This document shows, in pieces, positions 8,946 to 19,047 of a DNA stretch of 64,000 bases. The stretch is from the NCBI RefSeq assembly GCF_000188155.2, contig NZ_KE124774.1, forward strand, positions 2,982,356 to 3,046,355, in the 5' to 3' direction. A program made the position numbers and the translations under genes. Each line of letters begins with the position of its first letter. Within the stretch, counting starts at the first letter, position 1. Below the pieces are notes generated by a model that was not told where the DNA came from, searched no databases, and saw only the letters and a program-made list of their open reading frames with translations. Origin of the DNA: Methylocystis sp. ATCC 49242. GTDB lineage: Bacteria > Pseudomonadota > Alphaproteobacteria > Rhizobiales > Beijerinckiaceae.

Positions 8946-9932
8946 ATGTTCTCCAGTTTCGCCAATGTCTGGACGATCGTCGGTCTCGCGCGCGATCTGA
9001 AACCCGGCAGGCCGCTGCCGATGCGGGTCGCGGGCGAGCGCATCGTTTTCTTTCGGGACGCCTCCGGCAATGCAGCCGCGCTGCTCGACCGATGTCCGCA
9101 TCGCGGCGTGGCCCTGTCGCTGGGCCGCGTCGACAGGGGCGTGATCGAATGCCCGTTTCACGGCTGGCGTTTCGACGGCTCCGGGGCCAATTGCGGCGCG
9201 CCCTTCAACCCGGACGCGAAGCGCGAAAATCTCGGCGCGATCAGCCTGCCGGCGCGCGAAAGCGGGGGCCTTTTATGGCTTTACACCGGTTTTTCGCCCG
9301 AAGACGAACCCGCCCTGTCCGACACTTTCGCCGCGCCCGGGTTGGCGCTTTGCGCGCAGTCGGTCCTTTGGCGCGCGCATTGGACGCGGGTGATGGAGAA
9401 TATGCTCGACATGCCGCATCTGCCCTTCGTGCATCGGCGCACGATCGGCGCGGGGCTGAGGGAACTCGTCGAGAAAAGGATGGATGTTTACTGGGAGGAT
9501 CGGCCTTACGGGGCGCGAGTCACCAACGCCGTGGACAGCGTCCCGCGACCGGGGGCGCTAGAATATCGCTTTCCGAATGTCATGGAGCTGTTCATCGATC
9601 CCCCGGGTAAACTCTTTCGGCTCATGGTCGCCTGCGTGCCGGAGGACGAGGAAACGACCCGCCTGATTTTGCTGACGATGCGCGATTTCGCCCGTTCGCC
9701 GCTCCTCCATCCCGTTTTTCGCTGGATGAATCGCCGTATCGCCAATGAGGATCAGACGATTGTGGAATCGTCGCTGCCCCATGAAGTCCCGCCGCCGGCG
9801 GAGGAGGCGTCGGTGAGAACGGATGCGCCCACGCTGGCCTTTCGCCGCATCTACCGGCAAAGACTTCTGGGAAGCGCGGCGACGCCGCCGCCTCGCGCTG
9901 CGGCCCCCGGCAAGACGCCGGCCGCGCCTTGA
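8946..9932 (+). CDS. Rieske-type aromatic ring-hydroxylating oxygenase
   Basis: A 328-residue oxygenase alpha-subunit-like protein. The Rieske [2Fe-2S] ligands are Cys50-Pro-His52 and Cys69-Pro-Phe-His72. The mononuclear iron site is Asp155-x2-His158-x4-His163 within NMLDMPHLPFVH, with Asn152 at the usual bridging region. The size and motif layout resemble vanillate O-demethylase and chlorophyll-pathway PaO-type monooxygenases rather than large dioxygenases. No reductase or ferredoxin gene lies nearby, so electrons must come from elsewhere. It starts after the rho terminator and ends 8 bp before mnmE. The substrate cannot be told from sequence; aromatic or O-demethylation chemistry is only a guess. 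Confidence 0.88.
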   Translation: MFSSFANVWTIVGLARDLKPGRPLPMRVAGERIVFFRDASGNAAALLDRCPHRGVALSLGRVDRGVIECPFHGWRFDGSGANCGAPFNPDAKRENLGAISLPARESGGLLWLYTGFSPEDEPALSDTFAAPGLALCAQSVLWRAHWTRVMENMLDMPHLPFVHRRTIGAGLRELVEKRMDVYWEDRPYGARVTNAVDSVPRPGALEYRFPNVMELFIDPPGKLFRLMVACVPEDEETTRLILLTMRDFARSPLLHPVFRWMNRRIANEDQTIVESSLPHEVPPPAEEASVRTDAPTLAFRRIYRQRLLGSAATPPPRAAAPGKTPAAP

Positions 9933-9940
9933 AGGAAAAT

Positions 9941-11248
9941 ATGATGTCATCCGACACGATTTTTGCGCTCGGGACAGGGGCCGGCCGCACGGCGATCGCC
10001 GTCATCCGGCTCTCGGGGCCGGGCGTGCGCGCGGTTCTGTCGGAATTCGCCGGATCGACGCCAGAGCCGCGAGTGGCGCGGCTGGTCGAGCTGCGCGATC
10101 CTCGGGACGGCGAAACGCTCGATAGGGGCCTGACGATTTTCTTCCCCGCGCCCCATTCGGCGACAGGGGAAGACTATGCCGAATTTCACGTCCATGGCGG
10201 CCGCGCGGTCGTCGGTGGCGTGCTCGCCGCGCTCTCTCGGCGGCCCGGATTGCGCAGCGCCGAGCCGGGTGAATTTGCACGGCGCGGCTTCGCCAATGGC
10301 AAACTTGATCTGTCGCAGGCGGAGGCGCTCGCCGATCTCGTCGACGCCCAGACCGAAGCGCAGCGACGGCAAGCCTTGCGAATCGCCGGCGGCGCGCTGC
10401 GGCGACGCGTCGAAGCCTGGCGCGCGGCGCTCATCGAAGCGCTCGCGCTGGTGGAGGCCGAACTGGACTTCAGCGACGAGGGCGATGTCAGCGTCTTTTC
10501 CGCCGACCGACTTGAAGCCCTGTTGCAGCCCGTTCTGTCGGAGATCCGCGCAGCGCTCGAGGACGCCCCCGCCTCGGAGCGGATGCGCGATGGATTTCTC
10601 GTCATGATCCTCGGCGCGCCCAATGCCGGTAAGTCGACGCTGCTCAATGCGCTCGCGCGGCGCGATCTTGCGATCGTCTCCCCAACGCCCGGCACGACGC
10701 GCGACATGATCGAGGCGCATCTCGACCTCGGCGGCCTTCCCGTCACCTTCGTTGATACAGCGGGTCTTCGCGAAGCCGAGGACGAGATCGAAAAGATTGG
10801 CGTCGACCGTGTCGTCGAGCGCGTCGGAACGGCCGATCTCGTCCTGTGGCTGTCGGAGAAAGGGGAAGAGCCTTCCCTCGACGCGCTGGGGAATATTGAT
10901 CTGCTCCGCGTCTGGAGCAAATGCGATCTACATCAATCCGCGCAGGGATGGCTCGGCATTTGCGCGACGAGCAGTCTGGGTCTGGATTCGCTTCTGAATG
11001 AGATTGCGGATCGGGCGGGGGCGCGGCTCGGAGATGGCGCTTCGGCCCTGCTGATCCGCGAGCGCCACAGGCGGGCGGCCGAGGACGCGGGGAAAATGAT
11101 CGCAGCCGCGCTGGCGCCCGAAAAAGACTTGGAATTTGTCGCCGACGATTTACGTTCCGCCGGGCGGTCGCTCGGCCGGATCGTCGGTTCGGTCGAAGTC
11201 GAGGATGTGCTCGATGCGGTTTTTTCGCATTTCTGCATCGGCAAATGA
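9941..11248 (+). CDS. mnmE: tRNA modification GTPase MnmE
   Basis: A 435-residue GTPase that, with MnmG, installs the 5-carboxymethylaminomethyl group on wobble U34 of certain tRNAs. The N-terminal tetrahydrofolate-binding domain begins SSDTIFALGTGAGRTAIAVIRLSG. The G domain has a G1 loop GAPNAGKST near residue 225, a G2/G3 region TPGTTRD and VDTAGLREAEDEIEK, and the protein ends in CIGK with the essential Cys. Two adjacent ATG codons (9941, 9944) are possible starts. mnmG follows after 56 bp containing a perfect parS site. Confidence 0.97.
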   Translation: MMSSDTIFALGTGAGRTAIAVIRLSGPGVRAVLSEFAGSTPEPRVARLVELRDPRDGETLDRGLTIFFPAPHSATGEDYAEFHVHGGRAVVGGVLAALSRRPGLRSAEPGEFARRGFANGKLDLSQAEALADLVDAQTEAQRRQALRIAGGALRRRVEAWRAALIEALALVEAELDFSDEGDVSVFSADRLEALLQPVLSEIRAALEDAPASERMRDGFLVMILGAPNAGKSTLLNALARRDLAIVSPTPGTTRDMIEAHLDLGGLPVTFVDTAGLREAEDEIEKIGVDRVVERVGTADLVLWLSEKGEEPSLDALGNIDLLRVWSKCDLHQSAQGWLGICATSSLGLDSLLNEIADRAGARLGDGASALLIRERHRRAAEDAGKMIAAALAPEKDLEFVADDLRSAGRSLGRIVGSVEVEDVLDAVFSHFCIGK

Positions 11249-11254
11249 GCCAGA

Positions 11255-11270
11255 TGTTTCACGTGAAACA
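11255..11270. promoter_or_regulatory. parS centromere site (perfect)
   Basis: TGTTTCACGTGAAACA, the exact 16-bp palindromic ParB-binding consensus, between mnmE and mnmG and about 3.4 kb from parB. Confidence 0.97.
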
Positions 11271-11304
11271 AAGTTGAGGCGGCGCAGGAAGCGTCAGACA
11301 CGGA

Positions 11305-13155
11305 ATGTCGGTAAAGGAATTCGACGTCATAGTGGTAGGCGGCGGACACGCCGGTTGTGAAGCGGCGGCAGCCTCCGCGCGCCTTGGCGCGCGAACGGCG
11401 CTCGTCACCCATTCCCGCGCCAGCATTGGGGCCATGTCTTGCAATCCTGCGATTGGCGGCCTCGGCAAGGGGCAGCTCGTCCGCGAAATCGACGCGCTCG
11501 ACGGGCTGATGGGACGGGTCGCCGACGCTGGCGGCATCCAGTTTCGCGTCCTCAATCGCTCGAAGGGGCCTGCGGTGCGCGGCCCTCGCGCCCAGGCGGA
11601 TCGCAAGCTTTATCGCAACGCCATGCTGGCCGCGATTGAGGGCGTCGATAATCTCACCGTGCTGGAAGGCGCCGTCGAGGATTTGCTGGTCGAGGGGTTC
11701 AAGGTCCGCGGCGTCAGGACAGCGTCCGGTGAAGACATCCGCGCCGCGGCGGTCGTGATCACCACGGGCACTTTCCTTGCCGGCGTCATTCATATCGGGG
11801 ACGAGCGGACGCCGGCGGGGCGGATGGGCGATCCTCCCGCCATCGGCCTGTCGAGGCGCATCCGCGAAGCGGGCTTTGCCGTCGGCCGTCTGAAGACGGG
11901 CACGCCGCCGCGACTCGACGGCAGAACGATTCGTTGGGAGGAATTGGAAACACAATGGGGCGATGAGAGCCCGGAGCCATTTTCCTCTCTGACGACCCAC
12001 ATCGCCAATCGCCAGATCGCCTGCGCCATCACCCGCACGACGCCGACTGCACATGAGATCATCCGCTCGGACCTGCATCTCTCGCCCATGCGGACGGGGG
12101 CCATCTCGGGACCGGGGCCGCGCTATTGCCCGTCGATAGAGGACAAGGTCGTGCGTTTTGCGGATCGCGACGCGCATCAAATTTTTCTCGAGCCCGAAGG
12201 ACTCGACGATGACACGGTCTACCCGAATGGCGTCTCTACCTCGCTGCCGCTTGCGACCCAGCGGGCTTTCATAAACGCGATACCCGGGCTGGAGGACGCC
12301 CGCATCATCCGGCCCGGCTATGCCATCGAATATGACTATGTCGATCCGCGCGAACTGCTGCCAAGTCTCGAGACCAAGCGGCTCCAGCGGCTGTTTCTCG
12401 CGGGACAAATCAATGGCACGACGGGATATGAGGAAGCGGCCGCGCAGGGACTCGTCGCCGGGCTCAACGCGGCCCGCCTCGCAGCCGGACGCGGGGCGGT
12501 GATTTTCGATCGCGCCGAAGCCTATCTCGGCGTGATGATCGATGATCTTGTCACGCGGGGGGTGAGCGAACCCTATCGCATGTTTACTTCGCGCGCCGAA
12601 TATCGTTTGTCGTTGCGCGCCGACAATGCGGATGAGCGCCTGACGCCGAAAGGCGTCGGGCTCGGTTGTGTGGGCGCGCTCCGCGCGGCGACCTTTGCGA
12701 AAAGGGCCGAAAAGCTCAGCCGAGCTCGTGCCTTGCTGGAAAGTCTGTCGCTGACCTCGTCAGCTGCCCTGCGGCATGGATTGCCGGTCAATCAGGACGG
12801 GCAACGCCGCAGCGCTTTCGCCCTGCTTGCCTTTCCGTCGGTCACGCTGGCGCGGCTGCAGGAAATCTGGTCTGAACTGGCGGAGATCGATCCTTCGACC
12901 GTCGAGAGGGTGGAGACGGATGCGCGCTATTCCGTCTATCTCGACCGGCAGCAGGCGGATATCGACTCTTTCCGGCGTGACGAGCAGCTCGCGCTTCCCG
13001 AGTCGCTGGACTATGGGTCGATTGCCGGACTCTCGGCGGAATTGCGCGGCAAGCTGACCTATCTGCGGCCGCGCACGATTGGCCAGGCGCAGCGCATCGA
13101 TGGCATGACTCCTTCAGCCTTGACGCTTCTGGCGGCGCGGGCGCGGCGCGCGTGA
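11305..13155 (+). CDS. mnmG: tRNA uridine-5-carboxymethylaminomethyl synthesis enzyme MnmG
   Basis: A 616-residue FAD enzyme, partner of MnmE in wobble-uridine modification. The N-terminal dinucleotide-binding loop is [12 protein letters not shown] (about residues 10-21). Family signatures [23 protein letters not shown] and LKTGTPPRL, with a conserved Cys in the first, are present, and [16 protein letters not shown] marks the second FAD region. The C-terminal helical domain that contacts MnmE is full length. The stop overlaps the GTG start of rsmG by 4 bp, so translation is probably coupled. Confidence 0.98.
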   Translation: MSVKEFDVIVVGGGHAGCEAAAASARLGARTALVTHSRASIGAMSCNPAIGGLGKGQLVREIDALDGLMGRVADAGGIQFRVLNRSKGPAVRGPRAQADRKLYRNAMLAAIEGVDNLTVLEGAVEDLLVEGFKVRGVRTASGEDIRAAAVVITTGTFLAGVIHIGDERTPAGRMGDPPAIGLSRRIREAGFAVGRLKTGTPPRLDGRTIRWEELETQWGDESPEPFSSLTTHIANRQIACAITRTTPTAHEIIRSDLHLSPMRTGAISGPGPRYCPSIEDKVVRFADRDAHQIFLEPEGLDDDTVYPNGVSTSLPLATQRAFINAIPGLEDARIIRPGYAIEYDYVDPRELLPSLETKRLQRLFLAGQINGTTGYEEAAAQGLVAGLNAARLAAGRGAVIFDRAEAYLGVMIDDLVTRGVSEPYRMFTSRAEYRLSLRADNADERLTPKGVGLGCVGALRAATFAKRAEKLSRARALLESLSLTSSAALRHGLPVNQDGQRRSAFALLAFPSVTLARLQEIWSELAEIDPSTVERVETDARYSVYLDRQQADIDSFRRDEQLALPESLDYGSIAGLSAELRGKLTYLRPRTIGQAQRIDGMTPSALTLLAARARRA

Positions 13156-13805
13156 CTTGGTCCGCCGATCGGGCGAAGGCGCTCGAACTCTTCCCTTGCC
13201 TGCGCGGGATCGAGCGTGAGCTGGAGATTTATGAGGAGTTGCTTCGGCGCTGGCAGGGAAAGATCAATCTGGTCGCGCCGAATACGCTTAATGAGATCTG
13301 GATGCGCCATTTCGCCGATTCGGCGCAGGCGGTCGAGGCCGCGCCTGAAGCAAGGGTCTGGCTCGATATTGGATCGGGAGCCGGCTTTCCTGGCCTCGTT
13401 ACCGCGCTTTTGCTGAAGGACCGGCGAGAGGCGAAAGTTCATCTGATCGAGAGCGACCAGCGCAAGGCCGCCTTCATGCGCGCTGTTTCACGTGAAACAG
13501 GCGCGCCGGCCGAAATCCATGTGGGGCGAATCGAGGCGGAATTGCCGCGCCTTTCCGGCCGGATCGACGCCGTCAGCGCCCGCGCGCTGGCGCCGCTCGA
13601 CAGACTTCTCGCCCTTGCCGCGGGACCGTTGAAAAATGGCGCGATTGGCGTGTTTTTGAAGGGGGAAGACTGGCGCGAAGAATTGACCGCCGCCGAGCGC
13701 ATCGGTAATTTCAGCTTCCATACCAATCAAAGCCGCACGCATCCGCGCGCCCGGCTCATCGTCGTCGAGCACAGCGCCCGAGGCAAAAGTGACCGTACAG
13801 ACTAA
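13152..13805 (+). CDS. rsmG: 16S rRNA (guanine-N7) methyltransferase RsmG
   Basis: A 217-residue class I SAM methyltransferase that makes m7G527 in 16S rRNA. The SAM-binding motif I is [12 protein letters not shown] (about residues 71-82), followed by [17 protein letters not shown], the usual motif II. The N-terminal [19 protein letters not shown] matches the family. The start is GTG, overlapping mnmG by 4 bp, and the 3' end overlaps parA by 17 bp. A perfect parS site (13484-13499) is embedded in the coding sequence and translates as part of the VSRET segment. Confidence 0.96.
   Translation: MTWSADRAKALELFPCLRGIERELEIYEELLRRWQGKINLVAPNTLNEIWMRHFADSAQAVEAAPEARVWLDIGSGAGFPGLVTALLLKDRREAKVHLIESDQRKAAFMRAVSRETGAPAEIHVGRIEAELPRLSGRIDAVSARALAPLDRLLALAAGPLKNGAIGVFLKGEDWREELTAAERIGNFSFHTNQSRTHPRARLIVVEHSARGKSDRTD
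13484..13499. promoter_or_regulatory. parS centromere site inside rsmG (perfect)
   Basis: A second exact TGTTTCACGTGAAACA palindrome, in frame within rsmG, 305 bp upstream of parA. Confidence 0.97.
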
Positions 13806-14607
13806 CGGCCAGCGCGTTCTGGTCCTCGCCAATCAGAAGGGCGGCGTGGGCAAGACGACCACCGCAATCAATCTCGGCACGGCGCTCGCCGCCGTCGGCG
13901 AACAGGTTCTGGTGATCGATCTCGATCCCCAGGGCAACGCCTCGACCGGACTCGGCGTCGAGCGCAAGAGTCGCAAGCTTTCGACCTATGACGTGCTGCT
14001 CGGCGAATCGAGCCTCGCCGACGCCATCGTCGCCACAGCCGTTCCGCGCCTTTCCATAGCTCCCTCGACGCTCGATCTTCTCGGCGTCGAACTCGAAATC
14101 GCCGCGGACAAGGATCGCGCTTTCCGTCTGAAGCGGGCGCTGGCCGAGCTGGCGGCGGCCGAGGCCCATGACGGCAAGCGTTATGATTACATCCTCATCG
14201 ACTGCCCGCCGTCGCTCAATCTGCTGACGATCAATGCGCTGGCCAGCGCTGACGCCGTGGTCGTTCCGTTGCAATGCGAGTTCTTCGCGCTGGAGGGTCT
14301 TTCGCAACTCCTGTCGACGGTCGATCAGGTCACGCGCACGCTGAACCCGAAGCTCTCGATCCACGGCGTCGTGCTGACGATGTACGACCCCCGCAACAAT
14401 CTGGCGACACAGGTCGCGGCCGATGTGCGCCGCTTCATGGGCGACAAGGTTTACGAAACGATGATCCCGCGCAATGTGCGCGTGTCCGAGGCGCCCTCGC
14501 ATGGCAAGCCGGTGCTGCTCTATGATCTTAAATGTTCCGGCAGCCAGGCCTATCTCAAGCTCGCTTCGGAAGTGATCCAGCGCGAGAAACGGCTGCGCGC
14601 CGCTTGA
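13789..14607 (+). CDS. parA: chromosome partitioning ATPase ParA
   Basis: A 272-residue Soj/ParA ATPase that drives origin-region segregation with ParB-parS. The deviant Walker A KGGVGKTTT is at residues 17-25, including the signature Lys18-equivalent motif. Switch I is DLDPQGNASTGLG, Walker B/switch II is YDYILIDCPPSLNLLTINAL, and further conserved segments include VPLQCEFFALEGLSQLL and PRNVRVSEAPSHGKPV. The GTG start overlaps rsmG by 17 bp. parB follows after 37 bp; together with the parS sites this is a complete parABS system. Confidence 0.97.
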   Translation: MTVQTNGQRVLVLANQKGGVGKTTTAINLGTALAAVGEQVLVIDLDPQGNASTGLGVERKSRKLSTYDVLLGESSLADAIVATAVPRLSIAPSTLDLLGVELEIAADKDRAFRLKRALAELAAAEAHDGKRYDYILIDCPPSLNLLTINALASADAVVVPLQCEFFALEGLSQLLSTVDQVTRTLNPKLSIHGVVLTMYDPRNNLATQVAADVRRFMGDKVYETMIPRNVRVSEAPSHGKPVLLYDLKCSGSQAYLKLASEVIQREKRLRAA

Positions 14608-14644
14608 AGCCGTCGCTGCGCGGCGAAAAAGGAGCATTTTCGAC

Positions 14645-15520
14645 ATGGCTGAAGAACCGCGGCGGCGATTGGGCCGGGGACTGGCGGCGCTTTTGGGCGA
14701 CGCGGGCGAGGAAGCGCCGGCCGAGCGTCCGCGTGGTCAGCGCAAGATTCCGATTGAATTCCTGAGGCCCAATCCGCGAAATCCGCGCACGATGTTTCGC
14801 GAGGAAGACCTCGCCGATCTTGCCGCCTCGATCCGCGAAAAGGGCATCATTCAGCCGATTGTGGTGCGCGCCATCGCCGGCGTGGCCGACGCCTATGAGA
14901 TCATCGCGGGCGAAAGGCGTTGGCGAGCAGCCCAGACCGCGGGGCTGACAGAGGTTCCGGTCGTCATCCATGAGGCTGACGACAAGGAGGCGCTGGAGCT
15001 CGCGATCATCGAAAACGTGCAGCGCGCCGATCTCAACGCCATCGAAGAGGCGAAGGGCTATGAGCGGCTCGGGTCCGAATTCGGCTATTCGCAAAGCGAG
15101 ATCGCCAAGATCATCGGCAAGAGCCGGTCGCATGTCGCCAATACGGTCCGGCTCCTCAATCTGCCGGAGGCCACGCGGAAGCTCGTGAGCGACGGCGCGA
15201 TTTCGGCCGGCCACGCCCGCGCCTTGCTCAGCCTCCCGGATCCGGACGCGGTGGCGCGGCGCATTGTCGAGCAGGGAATGACCGTGCGCGACGTCGAGGC
15301 GCTGGCGCAGGAACAGGCCGCGACACCGCGAGCTGCGGCAAGGGAGTCTCGCAAGCCGAAAGCGGAAAAGGACGCCGACACGAAAGCGATCGAGAAGACG
15401 CTTAGCGATGCGCTCGGCATGGCCGTCGATATTCGTCACGACGGCGAGCGCGGCGAGGTCCGCATCTATTACAAGTCGCTGGATCAGCTGGACTCGATCT
15501 GCCGGATGCTGAGCGAATAG
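14645..15520 (+). CDS. parB: chromosome partitioning protein ParB
   Basis: A 291-residue CTP-dependent DNA clamp that loads at parS. The N-terminal CTPase region contains NPRNPRTMF, and IREKGIIQPIVVR with GERRWRAAQ (about residues 90-98). The helix-turn-helix is around SQSEIAKIIGKSRSHVANTVRLLNLP (about residues 148-173). A linker rich in Ala, Lys and Glu precedes the C-terminal dimerisation domain ending SLDQLDSICRML. Downstream, a terminator at 15571-15600 is shared with the convergent OmpW-like gene. Confidence 0.97.
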   Translation: MAEEPRRRLGRGLAALLGDAGEEAPAERPRGQRKIPIEFLRPNPRNPRTMFREEDLADLAASIREKGIIQPIVVRAIAGVADAYEIIAGERRWRAAQTAGLTEVPVVIHEADDKEALELAIIENVQRADLNAIEEAKGYERLGSEFGYSQSEIAKIIGKSRSHVANTVRLLNLPEATRKLVSDGAISAGHARALLSLPDPDAVARRIVEQGMTVRDVEALAQEQAATPRAAARESRKPKAEKDADTKAIEKTLSDALGMAVDIRHDGERGEVRIYYKSLDQLDSICRMLSE

Positions 15521-15570
15521 GCGGGCGGCGCATCGGCGATGAGCCAGGCGTAAAAGAATCAGGCATAAAA

Positions 15571-15600
15571 AAACCGGCCTCCGCAGAGGCCGGTTTCTTT
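15571..15600. terminator. bidirectional terminator between parB and ompW-like gene
   Basis: An 11-bp perfect stem, AAACCGGCCTC (15571-15581) with GAGGCCGGTTT (15586-15596), a CGCA loop, and T or A runs on both sides. It can end parB on plus and the porin gene on minus. Confidence 0.9.
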
Positions 15601-15617
15601 ATGCCGTTTCGCGATTA

Positions 15618-16490
15618 TCAGAAGCTCGCGAGAACCGGGGGAACGACGCCGCCGCCGAAGCGATAGGTCAGGCCGCCCGAAATCACGACCGGATTGATCT
15701 TGACCGCGAGGTTCAGCGGAACACTCAGCGGGCCGAACGGCGTGCCGGTGTTCGTGGCCCAGACGTGAGCGTTCGGCTCCATCATAATGTATTTCGCGTC
15801 GATGTTCACGCCCCAATGCTCGTTGAACATGTAATCGAAGCCGATCTGGCCGACGACGCCCCAGGACGGGGTGATGGTGGCGGCGTAGGCGTTGTTGATG
15901 CTGCCGATGGCGGGGAAGTTCGGCAGGAAGAAGGGGAAGGGCTGGTTGCCAGCGCGCGTGCCCCAATAGGCCGTGAAGTTCACGCCGACGCCGAGGTAGG
16001 GCTGGAAGGCGCCGAAATTCGTGAAGTGATACTGCAGCATCAGGGACGGCGGGAACACCCAGGTCTTGATGACGCTGGAGCCGGCGATCGAACCAATGCC
16101 CTGGACGTGGTGCGGAGAAACGCAGCAGATGGCCTCGATCGCCCAGTTCTTGTTCAGGTAATAGGCGAGGTCGATCATCGGAATGATCGAGGAGGAGATC
16201 GACGTGCTGGCGCCGTTGAACACGCTGCCCGCGCCCCAGCTGTAGCCGACGGCCTGTAGAACCGTCTGGTTGCCGAGATAGGTGCCGGTGCCGCGGTCAT
16301 AGATGGTCGCGGTGCCTTCGGTCGGGATAACGCCGCCGACTTTCAGGCGGACCTGGAAAGGCTGATAGGTGTCGACGACCGGCGGCGGCGGCGGCGGCGC
16401 TTTCAGCGCGCCAAGATCAGCAGCCTGAGCGGAGACCACTGCGGTCCCCATCGCGATAGCGGCGACGGCGCCGCTGACAAAATTCCTCAT
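15618..16490 (-). CDS. OmpW-family outer membrane protein
   Basis: A 290-residue protein with a cleavable signal peptide (MRNFVSGAVAAIAMGTAVVSAQA), then a proline-rich mature start and a beta-barrel domain. OmpW-like cues are FQVRLKVGGVIPTEGTAT, IIPMIDLAYYLNKNWAIEAI, the PPSLMLQYHF strand, QPYLGVGVNFTAYW and a C-terminal Phe for BAM recognition. OmpW is an eight-stranded small barrel for hydrophobic solutes. Extra Tyr-, Trp- and Asn-rich loop sequence makes it longer than enterobacterial OmpW (about 210). A perfect FNR/FixK-type box lies about 92-105 bp upstream of the start, matching known FNR control of ompW in enterobacteria. The final PVLASF resembles the PVLASY end of the barrel gene at 31563. 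Confidence 0.85.
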   Translation of the reverse strand: MRNFVSGAVAAIAMGTAVVSAQAADLGALKAPPPPPPVVDTYQPFQVRLKVGGVIPTEGTATIYDRGTGTYLGNQTVLQAVGYSWGAGSVFNGASTSISSSIIPMIDLAYYLNKNWAIEAICCVSPHHVQGIGSIAGSSVIKTWVFPPSLMLQYHFTNFGAFQPYLGVGVNFTAYWGTRAGNQPFPFFLPNFPAIGSINNAYAATITPSWGVVGQIGFDYMFNEHWGVNIDAKYIMMEPNAHVWATNTGTPFGPLSVPLNLAVKINPVVISGGLTYRFGGGVVPPVLASF

Positions 16491-16784
16491 AGGAACCCCC
16501 GTGTGAATTCTTTTCTTCGGACGACGGTCGACGCGTCGCGCCGAGTCGTTGGGAGGTTGCTACGATTTTCGGCGCCACAACTTGATATAAATCAATAAAA
16601 CGCGCCTGGTCTTATCATTCTCTGTGATTGTGTCACTTAGGCAACATTTCCCCCTGTTGCCTTGCGGGACGCCCGGCGCTAAGCGAGAAACGGTTCTTCC
16701 GCAGAGATGTTCCTGCGAACACGGCGCCAACCGCCAGCGCCGCGACGACGGAAAACCCTCGCCTCACTCTCAAGGTGCGACAAT
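16491..16784. other. ompW-like/purL divergent intergenic region
   Basis: A 294-bp gap with divergent promoters. The left half includes the FNR-type box. Near the purL side I see AAGGTG about 8 bases before the TTG start. No RNA gene or further small reading frame with a good start was recognised. Confidence 0.6.
16582..16595. promoter_or_regulatory. FNR/FixK-type box upstream of ompW-like gene
   Basis: TTGAT-ATAA-ATCAA, an exact match to the palindromic FNR/Anr/FixK consensus TTGAT-N4-ATCAA. It lies 92 bp from the OmpW-like start and 190 bp from purL. Confidence 0.75.
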
Positions 16785-19022
16785 TTGACAGTCAGCGCTC
16801 CCCCCGCCGAACCGCCGGTCAACGCCGAACTCGCCGCCGCCCATGGGCTCAAGCCGGACGAATATGAGCGCATACTCGCGCTCATCGGGCGCACGCCGAG
16901 TTTCACCGAGCTCGGAATCTTCTCGGCGATGTGGAACGAGCACTGCTCCTACAAGTCCTCGCGCATCCATCTTCGCAAGCTGCCGACCAAGGCGTCATGG
17001 GTGATTCGCGGCCCCGGCGAGAACGCCGGCGTGATTGACATCGGCGACGGAGACGCCTGCGTCTTCAAGATGGAAAGCCATAATCACCCATCCTTCATCG
17101 AGCCCTATCAGGGCGCGGCGACGGGCGTCGGCGGCATTCTGCGCGACGTCTTCACCATGGGCGCGCGGCCGATCGCCTGCCTCAATCTGTTGCGTTTCGG
17201 GCGCCCCGCGCATCCGAAGACGCGGCATCTCGTTTCCGGCGTGGTCGCCGGCGTGGGCGGCTATGGCAACAGTTTCGGCGTGCCGACGGTTGGCGGCTCG
17301 ACGGAATTCGACGCCTCCTATGACGGCAATATTCTCGTCAACGCCATGGCCGTAGGGCTCGCGCGCGCGGATTCGATCTTCTATTCCGCCGCCGCGGGCG
17401 TCGGGAATCCGATCGTCTATCTCGGCTCCAAGACCGGCCGCGACGGCATCCATGGCGCGACCATGGCTTCCGCCTCCTTCGAGGCGGACGCCGAGGAGAA
17501 GCGCCCCACCGTGCAGGTCGGCGATCCCTTCTCGGAGAAGCTTCTGCTCGAGGCTTGCCTCGAACTCATGGCGTCGGGCGCCGTCATCGCCATTCAGGAC
17601 ATGGGCGCCGCTGGATTGACCTCGTCCGCCGTCGAAATGGGCGCCAAGGGCAATCTCGGCGTCGAACTCGATCTGGACACGGTGCCCTGTCGCGAGGAGG
17701 GCATGACGGCCTATGAAATGATGCTCTCCGAGAGCCAGGAGCGCATGCTCATGGTGCTCAAGCCGGAGCTCGAGGAACAGGCGGAAGGGATCTTCCGCAA
17801 ATGGGGGCTGGATTTCGCCATCGTCGGCAAGACGACCGACACGCTGCGCTTCGTCGTGAAACACAGGGGCGAGGTGAAGGCCGATCTGCCGATCAAGGAG
17901 CTGGGCGACGAGGCGCCGGTCTACGACCGGCCCTGGGTCCCGACGCCGAAGCCGCCCGTGATCGACCCGGCGTCGGTCGCGCCGCCCGCGTCGAACCGCG
18001 ACGCGCTACTCAAACTGCTGGCGACGCCCAATCTCTGCTCCAAGCGCTGGGTGTGGGAGCAATACGACCACCTCATCCTCGGCAACAGCGTGCGCCAGCC
18101 GGGCGGCGACGCAGCCGTCATCCGCGTGAAGGACGGGCCGAAGGGCCTCGCGCTGACGACTGACGTGACGGCGCGTTACTGCGCGGCGGACCCGGTCGAG
18201 GGCGGCAGGCAGGCGGTGGCGGAAGCCTGGCGCAACATCACCGTGCGCGGCGCGACGCCGCTGGCGCTCACCGACAATCTGAATTTCGGCAATCCCGAGC
18301 GGCCCGAATATATGGGTCAGTTCGTCGGCTGCCTGCAGGGCGTCGGCGAAGCGGCGGCCGCGCTCGATTTCCCGATCGTTTCCGGCAATGTCTCGCTCTA
18401 CAACGAGACGCAGGGGGCGGGCATCCTTCCGACCCCCGCGATCGGCGGCGTCGGCGTGATCGCGGATGTCGCGAAATCGGCCCCGACCGGTTTCGTCCGC
18501 GAAGGGGACGCGATCCTCCTCATCGGGGAGACCAAGGGCTGGCTCGGCCAGTCCGCCTATCTGCACGATCTCTGCGCCCGCAAGGATGGGGCGCCGCCGC
18601 CGGTCGATCTCGCCGCCGAGCGCCGCAACGGCGAATTCGTGCGCGAGCTCGTTCTCGCGGGCCGCGCCGGCGCCGCGCATGATCTTTCCGACGGGGGTCT
18701 CGCGGTCGCGCTCGCCGAGATGGCGCTCGCGGGCGGTCTCGGCGCGACGGTCGAACGCTTGCCCGAAGGGCTTGCCCATGCCGCGCTCTTCGGCGAGGAC
18801 CAGGCGCGCTATCTGGTCGCCGTCCCGGCGTCGCACGCGGCGGCTGTCGCAACGGCGGCTGCGGGGAAGGGGGTTCCCGTCCTCGCCATTGGCGTGACCG
18901 GGGGCGACGCATTGAAACTGCCGGGAGAGGCGCCGATATTGCTGTCCGAGCTGCGCGAGGCGCATGAAGCGCCGCTTCCCGCCTATATGTCGGGAGACGA
19001 CGGTGCGTTTTCCGACAATTGA
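16785..19022 (+). CDS. purL: phosphoribosylformylglycinamidine synthase subunit PurL
   Basis: A 745-residue synthetase of the small PurL type, which converts FGAR to FGAM using ammonia supplied by PurQ with PurS. Family motifs include [18 protein letters not shown] near residues 35-52, [30 protein letters not shown], and the second half [14 protein letters not shown] and [15 protein letters not shown]. The TTG at 16785 is the best start, with AAGGTG upstream; an ATG at 16707 would add 26 basic residues foreign to the family. purS and purQ are not in this window. bolA follows after 25 bp. Confidence 0.96.
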   Translation: MTVSAPPAEPPVNAELAAAHGLKPDEYERILALIGRTPSFTELGIFSAMWNEHCSYKSSRIHLRKLPTKASWVIRGPGENAGVIDIGDGDACVFKMESHNHPSFIEPYQGAATGVGGILRDVFTMGARPIACLNLLRFGRPAHPKTRHLVSGVVAGVGGYGNSFGVPTVGGSTEFDASYDGNILVNAMAVGLARADSIFYSAAAGVGNPIVYLGSKTGRDGIHGATMASASFEADAEEKRPTVQVGDPFSEKLLLEACLELMASGAVIAIQDMGAAGLTSSAVEMGAKGNLGVELDLDTVPCREEGMTAYEMMLSESQERMLMVLKPELEEQAEGIFRKWGLDFAIVGKTTDTLRFVVKHRGEVKADLPIKELGDEAPVYDRPWVPTPKPPVIDPASVAPPASNRDALLKLLATPNLCSKRWVWEQYDHLILGNSVRQPGGDAAVIRVKDGPKGLALTTDVTARYCAADPVEGGRQAVAEAWRNITVRGATPLALTDNLNFGNPERPEYMGQFVGCLQGVGEAAAALDFPIVSGNVSLYNETQGAGILPTPAIGGVGVIADVAKSAPTGFVREGDAILLIGETKGWLGQSAYLHDLCARKDGAPPPVDLAAERRNGEFVRELVLAGRAGAAHDLSDGGLAVALAEMALAGGLGATVERLPEGLAHAALFGEDQARYLVAVPASHAAAVATAAAGKGVPVLAIGVTGGDALKLPGEAPILLSELREAHEAPLPAYMSGDDGAFSDN

Positions 19023-19047
19023 TGTCGACTGAGAGGACTGTGTAACG

